From Brachybacterium sp. EE-P12 (GTDB lineage: Bacteria > Actinomycetota > Actinomycetes > Actinomycetales > Dermabacteraceae), in NCBI RefSeq assembly GCF_003711805.1, contig NZ_QXCP01000005.1:62001-126000 (forward strand): a DNA stretch of 64,000 bases, written 5' to 3'. A program made the translations under genes and the position numbers. This document shows, in pieces, positions 1-7,904 of this stretch. Below the pieces are notes generated by a model that saw only the letters and a list, made by a program, of their open reading frames with translations, ran no database searches and was not told where the DNA came from. Position 1 is the stretch's first letter, and the number at the start of each line of letters is the position of its first letter.

Positions 1-42
1 GCCGGAAGGGCCCCGAGGATCACTCCTCGGGGCCCTTCCGGC
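1..42 (-). terminator. Intrinsic terminator of the qcr operon
   Basis: A perfect 19-bp inverted repeat (1-19 with 24-42) closes on a 4-nt loop. It lies 34 bp past the qcrB stop on the minus strand. No long T-run follows, which is common in very GC-rich actinobacteria. It may act in both directions, since the neighbour to the left is not visible. Confidence 0.8.
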
Positions 43-75
43 GTCGGTCGCCGATGCCTCGGCGTCCGGTACGGC

Positions 76-1749
76 TCAGTGCACGACCTTCTCGGCCGGA
101 GTGCGGTAGTCGCCGCCGGTGGCCTCGTCGATGACGTGCTTCTCGTGTCCCGCGTGCTCGAGCGCCGCACGCAGCTCAGCCGGGGTGACCGGTTCGATGC
201 GGTCCTTGAAGAAGAAGCTCGTCGCCTTCGCCCGGAGGGAGGAGACACCCTTGCCGGCCTTGAGCGGACGGTAGTCGTCGTGTGCGATGAGCTCCCAGCG
301 GTCGTACTCGTTGAGCGGCTCGTGGATCTCGATCATGTCGCCGGAGCCCGTGCGCACGATGCGCGAGGTCTCCTGGCCGTGCAGCGCCAGATCGCGCTTG
401 TGCCGCTGGATCGACAGGCACAGCCGCTTGGTGATGTAGAAGGCGAGCACCGGCCCCACGAAGAACGAGATGCGGAACAGCCAGGTCAGGTCGTTGATCG
501 ACAGCTGCAGGGCGATCGCGATGAGGTCGTTGGACGCCGCCAGGACCAGGATGAGGTACATGACGATCCATGCGACCCCGAGTCCGGTGCGCACGGGAGC
601 GTTGTAGGGCTTGTCCGCGAGGTGGTGCTCGCGGTCGTCCCCGGTGACCCAGGCCTCGATGAACGGGAAGAGGGCGAGGAACGCGAGCATCGCGCCGTAG
701 ATCGCCATCGGGATCAGCATGTTCAGCGAGACCACGTAGCCGAAGATCGTGAACTCCCAGCCCGGGATGAGGCGCAGGCCGCCGTCGGTCCAGAGCATGT
801 ACCAGTCCGGCTGCGAGCCGGCGGAGACGGGGGAGGGATCGTAGGGGCCGTAGACCCACATCGCGTTGATCGACGTGGTCGCCGAGATCAGCGTGATGAT
901 GCCGAACACCAGGAAGAAGAAGCCTCCCGCCTTCGCGCCGAACACCGGCAGGACCGGATGGCCCACGACGTTGCGGTTGGTGCGTCCCGGACCCGCGTAC
1001 TGGGTGTGCTTGTGGACGACCACGAGCACGAGGTGGATCACGATGAGCCCGAGGATCGCAGCGGGCACCAGGAGGATGTGGATCGTGAAGAGCCTCGGGA
1101 TGATGTCCGTGCCCGGGAACTCGCCGCCGAAGAGCAGCATCGACAGGTACGTGCCGACGATCGGGATCGCCTTCATCAGGCCATCGGCGATGCGCAGGCC
1201 GTTGCCGGAGAGCACGTCGTCGGGGAGGGAGTAGCCGGAGAAGCCGGCCGCCATGCCGAGGATCATCAGGGTGAAGCCGATGAGCCAGTTCAGCTCGCGC
1301 GGCTTGCGGAAGGCACCGGTGAAGAACACGCGGAACATGTGCACGAAGATCGCGACCATGAACACGAGCGCGGCCCAGTGGTGCATCTGGCGGAACAGCA
1401 GACCGCCCTTGACCTCGAAGGCGATCTCCATCGTCGACTCGAAGGCGCGAGAGACCGTCTCGCCCTGGAGCGCGGTGTAGGGGCCGGTGTAGACGACCTC
1501 CTCCATCGAGGGGTCGAAGAACATCGTGAGGAAGGTGCCCGAGATCAGCAGGATGACGAAGCTGTACAGCGCCATCTCGCCGAACATGAAGGACCAGTGG
1601 TCCGGGAAGACCTTGCGGGCGAAGAACTTCACGAAGCCCGCGCCGGAGAGGCGCTGGTCGAGGAAGTCGCCGCCGACCGCGCCGAGGCGGAGCAGGCGGG
1701 TGTCGCCGTCGGAAGACTGCTTCCGGGAGCTGGGAGTCGTGGTCGTCAT
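76..1749 (-). CDS. qcrB: Cytochrome bc1 complex cytochrome b subunit
   Basis: This is the quinol-oxidising, di-heme b subunit of the menaquinol:cytochrome c reductase, an integral membrane protein of the respiratory chain. Candidate heme-ligand histidines sit in two helices (H123/H124 and H137; H224 and H239). The Qo-site motif reads PDWY at 314-317, the actinobacterial form of PEWY. At 557 aa it has the long C-terminal cytoplasmic extension (about 440-557) typical of actinobacterial QcrB. It is last in a ctaE-qcrC-qcrA-qcrB order, 4 bp after qcrA, and is followed by a strong terminator. The ATG start is the only sensible one before the conserved region. Confidence 0.97.
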   Translation of the reverse strand: MTTTTPSSRKQSSDGDTRLLRLGAVGGDFLDQRLSGAGFVKFFARKVFPDHWSFMFGEMALYSFVILLISGTFLTMFFDPSMEEVVYTGPYTALQGETVSRAFESTMEIAFEVKGGLLFRQMHHWAALVFMVAIFVHMFRVFFTGAFRKPRELNWLIGFTLMILGMAAGFSGYSLPDDVLSGNGLRIADGLMKAIPIVGTYLSMLLFGGEFPGTDIIPRLFTIHILLVPAAILGLIVIHLVLVVVHKHTQYAGPGRTNRNVVGHPVLPVFGAKAGGFFFLVFGIITLISATTSINAMWVYGPYDPSPVSAGSQPDWYMLWTDGGLRLIPGWEFTIFGYVVSLNMLIPMAIYGAMLAFLALFPFIEAWVTGDDREHHLADKPYNAPVRTGLGVAWIVMYLILVLAASNDLIAIALQLSINDLTWLFRISFFVGPVLAFYITKRLCLSIQRHKRDLALHGQETSRIVRTGSGDMIEIHEPLNEYDRWELIAHDDYRPLKAGKGVSSLRAKATSFFFKDRIEPVTPAELRAALEHAGHEKHVIDEATGGDYRTPAEKVVH

Positions 1750-1753
1750 GAGA

Positions 1754-2827
1754 TCACTTGTCCTTGTGGATGTTCCAGAAGCTGGGACCGATCGGCTCGG
1801 TGAAGTCGCCGGGGGCCACGAGATAGCCCTCGGCGTCGACCTCGATCGGGAGCTGCGGCAGCGGGCGGTGGGCCGGGCCGAAGATCACCTTCGCACCGTC
1901 GGTGACGTCGAAGGTGGACTGGTGGCAGGGGCACAGCATGTGGTGGGTCTGCTGCTCGAACAGCGCGACCGGGCAGCCCACGTGCGTGCAGATCTTCGAG
2001 AAGGCGAGCACGCCCTCGACCCCCATCGCCATGGACTCGTCGTTCTTGGCGACCTTCGGGTCGATGCGCACGATCACGGCCGCGGCCTTCGCACGCTCCT
2101 CGAGATGGTGGGGGGTCTCGTGGGTGAGGCCCTCGGGCATGACGTGGAAGATCGAGTTCATCGCGACGTCGGAGAGCTTGATCGGCGTGCCGTCGTGGTC
2201 GCGCGCGAGTCGCTGGCCCGGGTTGTGGCCCCAGAAGGTGTGGTGGAGCTTGTTGCCCGGCAGCGGCCCGAGGGTCGAGAGCGGGGCGAGCACGGCGATC
2301 GGCAGGGCCGCGATCGCGGCGACCATGGCGGTGACCATCACGGGGCGACGACCGATGCCCGTCTCGGAAAGGCCGCCGGTGATCATCTCGGCAGCGACCT
2401 TCCGGGTCTCGTCGGAGCCGCGGATGTCATGGCGCTCCTCGACCCACTCCTTGTCGGGCATGAGGGTCTTCGCCCAGTGCACGGCGGCGGCGCCGATCGC
2501 GCCGACCGCGATGGCGAGGCCGAGACCCGTGATCAGGTTCGACCACCACAGGGCCTTCGGCGAGCCCTCCTCGGCGAAGAGGTTCGTGTCCAGCGGCGTG
2601 ACGAGGAAGTACGCCGCGATGAAGACGGCCGTCCCGACCACGCTGAGGAGGAACATGGCGGCCACGAGCCGCTCCGCGCGCTTCTCCGCGGGCTTGGAGA
2701 TGTCGGACTGACGGGGGGAGTGGGGAGGCAGACCCGGGTTGGGGAAGCCGCCGCCCTCCTTGGGGGCGAGGGCGCTGACCCGGGCGGGGGAGCTGCCGTC
2801 GGTGTTGGTGTTCATGCTCGCATTCAC
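1754..2827 (-). CDS. qcrA: Cytochrome bc1 complex Rieske iron-sulfur subunit
   Basis: This Rieske [2Fe-2S] protein carries electrons from quinol to cytochrome c within the bc1 complex. Three N-terminal membrane helices are visible (AAMFLLSVVGTAVFIAAYF, a second near the WWSNLITGLG stretch, a third near MVTAMVAAIAALP), as expected for actinobacterial QcrA rather than the one-helix mitochondrial form. The cluster ligands are CTHVGC and CPCHQS near the C-terminus. I chose the GTG at 2827 because it overlaps the qcrC stop as GTGA and has GAAGG upstream. An ATG at 2815 (MNTNTDGSS) is an alternative that shortens the protein by four residues. Confidence 0.95.
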   Translation of the reverse strand: MNASMNTNTDGSSPARVSALAPKEGGGFPNPGLPPHSPRQSDISKPAEKRAERLVAAMFLLSVVGTAVFIAAYFLVTPLDTNLFAEEGSPKALWWSNLITGLGLAIAVGAIGAAAVHWAKTLMPDKEWVEERHDIRGSDETRKVAAEMITGGLSETGIGRRPVMVTAMVAAIAALPIAVLAPLSTLGPLPGNKLHHTFWGHNPGQRLARDHDGTPIKLSDVAMNSIFHVMPEGLTHETPHHLEERAKAAAVIVRIDPKVAKNDESMAMGVEGVLAFSKICTHVGCPVALFEQQTHHMLCPCHQSTFDVTDGAKVIFGPAHRPLPQLPIEVDAEGYLVAPGDFTEPIGPSFWNIHKDK

Positions 2828-3624
2828 TTGGCCTTCGCCCCCAGCCACACGGCGGAGCCGATCAGCAGGGACAGGATGATCGTCCAGGCGTACAGGCCCT
2901 CGGTCACGGGGCCGAGGGAGCCCAGGGAGATGCCGCCCGGCGAGCCGGTCTCGTCGAGGGCCTCGAGGTAGGTGATGACGTCGCGCTTGTCCTCGGGGGA
3001 CAGGTTCGTCTCGTTGAAGACCGGCATGTTCTGGGGGCCGGTGTCCATGGCCTCGTAGACGTGCTTGCCCTCGACGCCCACGACGGGCGGGGCGTACTTG
3101 CCGCGGGTCAGCGCACCGCCCGCGCCGGCGGCGTTGTGGCACATGGCGCAGTTGATGCGGAAGATCTCGCCACCGCGGGTGGCATCGCCCTGAGAGGTGT
3201 CCAGCCACTCCTCGTCGGGGACCGCCGGGCCGGGGCCGAGCGAGGCGACGTAGGCGGCGAGCTGGCGGGTCTGCTCCTCGTTCATCTGCTGCGGCTTCTC
3301 ACGGGCCTGCGCGCCGGAGTGCTGCATCGGCATGCGACCGGTGCCGACCTGGAAGTCGACCGCCGCCGCGCCCACGCCGATGAGCGAGGGGCCGAGGGTC
3401 TGGCCGTCGGGATCGGTCTGTCCCGCGGCATCGAGACCGTGGCAGGTCGCGCAGTTGGCGAGGAAGAGGGCCTCGCCGGCCTCGACGTCGCTGTCGGTGT
3501 AGGCCTCGGCCTGGGCCGTCTGCGGCTGCAGGGCCGCGTACAGCCCGCCGGTCGCGACGAGCGCGAGCAGCAGGATCACGAGTAGCGCCATCGGATGATG
3601 GCGACGTGCGGCGAGAGCCTTCAC
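2824..3624 (-). CDS. qcrC: Di-heme cytochrome c subunit of the bc1 complex
   Basis: This is a membrane-anchored di-heme cytochrome c that passes electrons from the Rieske protein to cytochrome aa3 oxidase, replacing a soluble cytochrome c. An N-terminal signal anchor (about residues 12-32) is followed by two heme-binding motifs, CATCH at 58-62 and CAMCH at 159-163. A C-terminal helix (about 243-262) anchors it to the membrane. The start is GTG with GAGG 8-12 nt upstream. It overlaps qcrA by 4 bp and follows ctaE by 85 bp, the standard actinobacterial supercomplex operon. Confidence 0.97.
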   Translation of the reverse strand: MKALAARRHHPMALLVILLLALVATGGLYAALQPQTAQAEAYTDSDVEAGEALFLANCATCHGLDAAGQTDPDGQTLGPSLIGVGAAAVDFQVGTGRMPMQHSGAQAREKPQQMNEEQTRQLAAYVASLGPGPAVPDEEWLDTSQGDATRGGEIFRINCAMCHNAAGAGGALTRGKYAPPVVGVEGKHVYEAMDTGPQNMPVFNETNLSPEDKRDVITYLEALDETGSPGGISLGSLGPVTEGLYAWTIILSLLIGSAVWLGAKAK

Positions 3625-3709
3625 GGTTCGGACCTCGATTCGTGGAGGGGGCGGTCGGGGAGGGGCAGGTGTACGGGGGAGCGGAGGGGCCCGGCGGCCG
3701 CTGGGCGGC

Positions 3710-4444
3710 TCAGAAGATCGTCCAGTCGAAGTCGACGGGGATGACGTGTCCGGGGGAGGTGGCGGTCATGATCGGGTCGAGCATGTACACGACGAAGAAC
3801 AGCACGATCCAGACCACGTCCACGAAGTGCCAGTAGTAGGACACGCAGATAGCGGAGACCTGCTCGTGAGCGGTGAACTTGTCCGCCACGTACGCCCGCA
3901 TCAGCACCATGAGGAAGGCGATGAGGCCGCCGAGGACGTGCAGGCCGTGGAAGCCGGTGGCGAGGAAGAAGATCGAGCTGAAGGGCGAGGACGACATCGT
4001 CACGCCGTGGTGCACGAGCTCCGCGTACTCGAAGGCCTGACCGGAGACGAAGAACGCGCCGAGGAGGAAGGTGAGCGTGTACCACTCGATCATCCCCCAG
4101 CCGGCGATGTTGAAGATCGATCCCTCGCGACGCTTGCGGGGCGGGAAGGACTGGCCCCAGGGGAAGCGTCCCTCGGCCACGAACACGCCGATCTGGCAGG
4201 TGACCGAGCTGAACACCAGGACCGAGGTGTTCAGCAGGGCGAAGCCGTGGGTGAAGTGCGACTGGCCGTCCGCGAAGGTGTCCGGCGCCATCGATCGCAG
4301 CGTGAAGAACATCGCGAAGAGGCCGCCGAAGAACATCAGCTCGCTGGAGAGCCAGACGAGGGTGCCGATCTGCGTCGGGTTCGGCCGACCGACCGCTGGA
4401 GCGGCAGCGGGAGTTGAGCGCACAGGCAGAGTCGCAGTAGTCAC
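3710..4444 (-). CDS. ctaE: Cytochrome c oxidase subunit III
   Basis: This is subunit III of the aa3-type cytochrome c oxidase, an integral membrane protein that stabilises the catalytic core. It is 244 aa with about five hydrophobic helices. The characteristic stretches include GTLVWLSSELMFFGGLF near residues 27-43, FHGLHVLGGLIAF in the second half, and SYYWHFVDVVWIVLFF near the C-terminus. The start is GTG. It is the first gene of the ctaE-qcrCAB operon and diverges from trpD. A TATGCT element on the minus strand (4534-4539) could be its -10 box. Confidence 0.95.
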   Translation of the reverse strand: MTTATLPVRSTPAAAPAVGRPNPTQIGTLVWLSSELMFFGGLFAMFFTLRSMAPDTFADGQSHFTHGFALLNTSVLVFSSVTCQIGVFVAEGRFPWGQSFPPRKRREGSIFNIAGWGMIEWYTLTFLLGAFFVSGQAFEYAELVHHGVTMSSSPFSSIFFLATGFHGLHVLGGLIAFLMVLMRAYVADKFTAHEQVSAICVSYYWHFVDVVWIVLFFVVYMLDPIMTATSPGHVIPVDFDWTIF

Positions 4445-4692
4445 GTCACCATTATGTCGTGTCGTCAGATTCGGTGTGCCGGTTCACGACGACCGGTCAC
4501 ATCGCGGGGCCTGCGCCCCGGGCGGACCGTGCCAGCATATCCCTCCTGACGGTCTGTCACGAACCATGACACGGCTCGATACGCCCAGGTGACCGGCCAG
4601 GTGGTCGACCTCGTGGGGGGCCGTGACCTTTCCGTGATCCGATCCGTGATCAGCGCGACGGTGCGCCTCGGCCGAGGTGCGATGATCGGGGC

Positions 4693-5775
4693 ATGAGCGA
4701 GCAGACCCCGACCTGGTCCCGGATCACCGCGCGCCTGCTGCGCGGCGAGGAACTCGAGCGCGCCGAGGCCACCTGGGCGATGGACGAGATCATGACGGGC
4801 GAGGCGGGCCCCGTCCCGGTCGCTGGGTTCCTGGTGGCGCTGCAGGCCAAGGGGGTGACCAGCACGGAGCTCGAGGCCCTCGCGGACTCGATGATCGCCC
4901 ACGCCCGCCCCGTCGACGTCACCCGTTCGGCGGTGGACATCGTCGGCACCGGGGGGGATCTCGCGCAGACCGTGAACATCTCCACCATGGCCTCGGTGGT
5001 GATCGCCTCCACGGGCCGCACGGTCGTCAAGCACGGCAACCGGGCCTCGACCTCCCGCTCCGGCTCGGCCGACGTCCTCGAGGCGCTCGGGGTGCGGCTG
5101 GACCTGCCGGTGCCGGAGGTCGAGCGACTGGTGGGCGAGGTCGGGATGACCTTCCTCTTCGCCCAGGTGTTCCATCCCTCGATGCGCTTCGCCGCCGAGG
5201 CGCGGCGCGGCCTCGGCGTCCCCACCGTCATGAACATCCTCGGGCCGATCACGAACCCCGCCCGGCCGAGGGCCAGCGCGGTGGGTGTGGCGGACGCCTC
5301 CATCGCGCCGACGGTCGCGGGCGTGTTCGCGGCCCGCGGCACCAGCGCGCTCGTGTTCCGGGGGCAGGACGGGCTGGACGAGCTGACGGTCAGCGCCCCC
5401 TCCGACGTGTGGGAGGTGCGCGGCGGAGAGGTCCGCACCCACCTGCTGGACCCCTCCGAGGTGCTCGGGATCCCGCGCAGCCCCCACGATGCGCTGCGCG
5501 GCGGGACCGCGGAGGAGAACGCGGCGGTCGCCGACGCGCTCTACGCGGGCGAGCGGGACGGTCGGATGGGCCCCGTCCGCGATGCGGTGCTGCTCAACGC
5601 CGCGGCGGGCGTCCTCGCCCACGACGGCATCGGGCAGCCGGCCCAGGACGGCTTCGAGGACCGCCTGCGCGACGCCTACGCCGAGGTCGGCGAGGTGCTC
5701 GACGCAGGCGCTCCGGCCGCGCTGCTGCAGCGCTGGGCGGCGGCCTCCCGGGCGGTGCGCGCCGAGGACGGCTGA
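4693..5775 (+). CDS. trpD: Anthranilate phosphoribosyltransferase
   Basis: The enzyme transfers phosphoribose from PRPP to anthranilate, the second committed step of tryptophan synthesis. It is 360 aa. The signature DIVGTGGD (about 79-86) is followed by the conserved NISTMASVV and KHGNRASTSRSGSADVLEALG regions that bind PRPP and anthranilate. It stands alone, without other trp genes, next to ctaE/qcr, exactly as in mycobacteria (Rv2192c). The ATG start has no clear Shine-Dalgarno sequence, but GATGAT lies 6 nt before it, so the mRNA may be leaderless. Confidence 0.95.
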   Translation: MSEQTPTWSRITARLLRGEELERAEATWAMDEIMTGEAGPVPVAGFLVALQAKGVTSTELEALADSMIAHARPVDVTRSAVDIVGTGGDLAQTVNISTMASVVIASTGRTVVKHGNRASTSRSGSADVLEALGVRLDLPVPEVERLVGEVGMTFLFAQVFHPSMRFAAEARRGLGVPTVMNILGPITNPARPRASAVGVADASIAPTVAGVFAARGTSALVFRGQDGLDELTVSAPSDVWEVRGGEVRTHLLDPSEVLGIPRSPHDALRGGTAEENAAVADALYAGERDGRMGPVRDAVLLNAAAGVLAHDGIGQPAQDGFEDRLRDAYAEVGEVLDAGAPAALLQRWAAASRAVRAEDG

Positions 5776-5818
5776 GCGCCGCGGCGCGGAGGGGCAGGAC
5801 CGGGACCGGCGGGAGCGG

Positions 5819-6100
5819 TCAGCCGTCGAGGCCGAGGTCGAAGGCCGCGTCCAGATCGCGCTTCGAGTAGGTCTTGAAGGCGATGTTCGTGGTCGTGTCC
5901 AGGACGCCCTCGACCCGGCTGAGGGACCCGGCGATCACGGTGGCGAGGTCCTCGTGATCGCGCACCCGCGCCACGGCGATGAGGTCGACGTCGCCGGTGA
6001 CCGAGTACACCTGCTCGATCCCGTCGATGTCGACGACGGCCTCGGCGACCTCGGGGATGCGGCTGGGGTCGACGACGATCGAGACGATGGCGGTGATCAT
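5819..6100 (-). CDS. Stand-alone Lrp/AsnC ligand-binding domain protein
   Basis: This 93-aa protein is only the RAM/AsnC-type ligand-binding domain (AIVSIVVDPSRIPEVAEAV, then VYSVTGDVDLIAVARVRDH, and the C-terminal TTTNIAFKTYSKRD). The DNA-binding HTH that normally precedes it is absent. Such free domains form rings and bind amino acids or pair with full-length Lrp proteins; the ligand here is unknown. The start has AGGAG 6 nt upstream. It converges with trpD, a neighbourhood seen in other Micrococcales. Confidence 0.85.
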   Translation of the reverse strand: MITAIVSIVVDPSRIPEVAEAVVDIDGIEQVYSVTGDVDLIAVARVRDHEDLATVIAGSLSRVEGVLDTTTNIAFKTYSKRDLDAAFDLGLDG

Positions 6101-6142
6101 GGCTTCTCCTGCGGTGCGGCGTGGACGGCTTCGTGGCAGAGC

Positions 6143-7807
6143 CTATGCCCCCTGCTCGGCAGAGGTCAGCGCGAAGCGCCGGGCGAGATGGGCCGTCTCG
6201 AAGCGGGCGCGGGCGGGCACCTGCCAGCTCCCCTCGCACAGCACCGTCCGCACCCCTTCGCCCTCGAGCCAGCCGAGCAGGATCTCGGCCTCCTGGTGGT
6301 AGCCATGGCACAGGGGAGCGGCGAGCTCGGCCTCTCCGGTCCCGGTCATCGCCAGGGAACGGGCGAAGGGCAGCGGATCCTTCGCCGCGGGGACCAGGGT
6401 CGTGCCGGAGAAGCGTCCGTGGCGGACGGCGAGCAGCTCCCAGCCGCGCCCGCCGATCACCGCCTCCCGGCTCGGACGGGCCGCGATGAGCAGCGGCACC
6501 TCCGCGAGCGCTCGCAGACGTGAGGCGCGGCGGGCGGCGTCCAGATAGGTCCCCGCGAGCCGACGCAGCCGCTCGGCGTCCTCGTACCTGCCGGCCTCGA
6601 CGTGGACGCGCATGCGCGCGGCGACGTGGTCCAGGACGGGGCGGGGATCGGCGACCATCGCCTGCCGCAGCGCGGCGCGGTGGCCTGCCGACGGCGCCTC
6701 CTCCCGGGCCGCGCTCCGCTCGAGGGACGAGCGGCGCCCCAGCACGGCATCGGTGAGCAGGCCCCGCAGCGGCTGGATGTCGTGCCGGGAGGCGAGCGGG
6801 CCGATCTGGGCGGAGCCGTCGGCCTCGTCCCGTGCGATCCGGGCCCCGCGCAGCCCCTCGCCCGCGGGCCCCAGCCGGAGCCAGTGCGCGACCTCCGGCC
6901 GCAGCCCGCGACGGTTCGAGGGCGGCTTCTCCCGGGCGATGAGGCGCAGCTCGCGCACCGCGGCCTCGGTGGCGGTCGCGCACTCGATGACGTGCACGGA
7001 CTCGGCGCGCGGCAGCATGTCCAGCACCGCCCGGCGCGTCTCGCCCGCGGTGAAGTAGGTGCGCACCCGGCTGCGCACGTTCCGGGAGGTGCCGACATAG
7101 AGCACCGCCCCGGCCGCGTCGAGGAACTGGTACACGCCGGGGACCGGCGGGACCTCGGCCGCGAGTTGCTTCTTGCGCAGCTGGACGGGCTTCGCGCGCC
7201 GATGCGCGGAGGTGAGGTCCTCGAGCGTGGCGGCGCCGGCCGGTCCCAGGCGCTCGATGATCGCGTGGAGCACGTCCACCGTCGCGCGCGCGTCCGAGAG
7301 CGCCCGGTGGTCCGGGGAGACCGACGCGCCGACATGCGCGGCGAGGGTGGAGAGCTTGTGGTCGCGCACTTCGTCGCGGCGGAACACCGCGCGGGCCAGT
7401 GCGAGGGTGTCCAGCACAGCAGGGGAGGGCCAGGTGACCGCGCACTCCGCCGCGCGGGCTCGGAGGAAGCCGATGTCGAAGCGGGCATTGTGGGCCACGA
7501 GCGCCGCCTCGGGCCCGACGAAGTCCAGGAACATCGGCAGCACCGTGCGGATCGTCGGGGCCCCCTGCACGGCGGCGTCGGTGATCCCGGTGAGGGACGC
7601 GATGAACGCGGGGATCGGACGCTCGGGGTCCACGAAGGTGCGGAACTCGCCGAGCACCTCGCCGCCGCGCACCTTGACCGCACCGATCTCGGTGATCGCG
7701 TCGGCGACGGGATCGGTGCCCGTGGTCTCGAGGTCGACCACGACGAGGGTGGCCTCCGCGAGCGGGGTGCCGAGATCGTCGAAGCTCAGCTGGCGGCGGG
7801 CGGGCAT
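6143..7807 (-). CDS. DEDD exonuclease fused to GIY-YIG (UvrC-like) nuclease domain
   Basis: The N-terminal 170 residues form a DnaQ-type 3'-5' exonuclease: ExoI VVVDLETTGTDP, ExoII HNARFDIGFLRARA and ExoIII HRALSDARATVDVLH. Next, around residues 215-295, is a GIY-YIG endonuclease domain (VPGVYQFLDAAGAVLYVGTS, then RNVRSRVRTYF) as in UvrC/Cho. About 260 further residues are of unknown fold. The same fusion occurs in M. tuberculosis Rv2191 next to trpD and ctaE. A role in DNA repair is inferred from the domains. I chose the ATG at 7807 rather than the ORF's first ATG (7837), because it directly precedes the exonuclease domain and has TAGCCT 7 nt upstream. Confidence 0.9.
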   Translation of the reverse strand: MPARRQLSFDDLGTPLAEATLVVVDLETTGTDPVADAITEIGAVKVRGGEVLGEFRTFVDPERPIPAFIASLTGITDAAVQGAPTIRTVLPMFLDFVGPEAALVAHNARFDIGFLRARAAECAVTWPSPAVLDTLALARAVFRRDEVRDHKLSTLAAHVGASVSPDHRALSDARATVDVLHAIIERLGPAGAATLEDLTSAHRRAKPVQLRKKQLAAEVPPVPGVYQFLDAAGAVLYVGTSRNVRSRVRTYFTAGETRRAVLDMLPRAESVHVIECATATEAAVRELRLIAREKPPSNRRGLRPEVAHWLRLGPAGEGLRGARIARDEADGSAQIGPLASRHDIQPLRGLLTDAVLGRRSSLERSAAREEAPSAGHRAALRQAMVADPRPVLDHVAARMRVHVEAGRYEDAERLRRLAGTYLDAARRASRLRALAEVPLLIAARPSREAVIGGRGWELLAVRHGRFSGTTLVPAAKDPLPFARSLAMTGTGEAELAAPLCHGYHQEAEILLGWLEGEGVRTVLCEGSWQVPARARFETAHLARRFALTSAEQGA

Positions 7808-7814
7808 GGGGGAC

Positions 7815-7820
7815 AGGCTA
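7815..7820 (-). promoter_or_regulatory. Candidate -10 box, leaderless start of the exonuclease gene
   Basis: TAGCCT on the minus strand ends 7 nt before the ATG at 7807, and no Shine-Dalgarno sequence is present. This is the spacing of actinobacterial leaderless promoters. No clear -35 is visible, because that position falls inside the fadD terminator hairpin. Confidence 0.5.
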
Positions 7821-7825
7821 CGACC

Positions 7826-7861
7826 GGGCCCCGACATCCCGCGGGCGGGATGTCGGGGCCC
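7826..7861 (-). terminator. Intrinsic terminator after the acyl-CoA ligase gene
   Basis: A perfect 16-bp stem (7826-7841 with 7846-7861) has a CGGG loop. It sits 44 bp after the stop of the minus-strand fadD gene and directly before the promoter of the exonuclease gene, separating the two units. Confidence 0.85.
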
Positions 7862-7904
7862 GGCGGCAGGCGCCGGCGCGCCGCCGGGGCGGCCTGCGTG
7901 CGGC

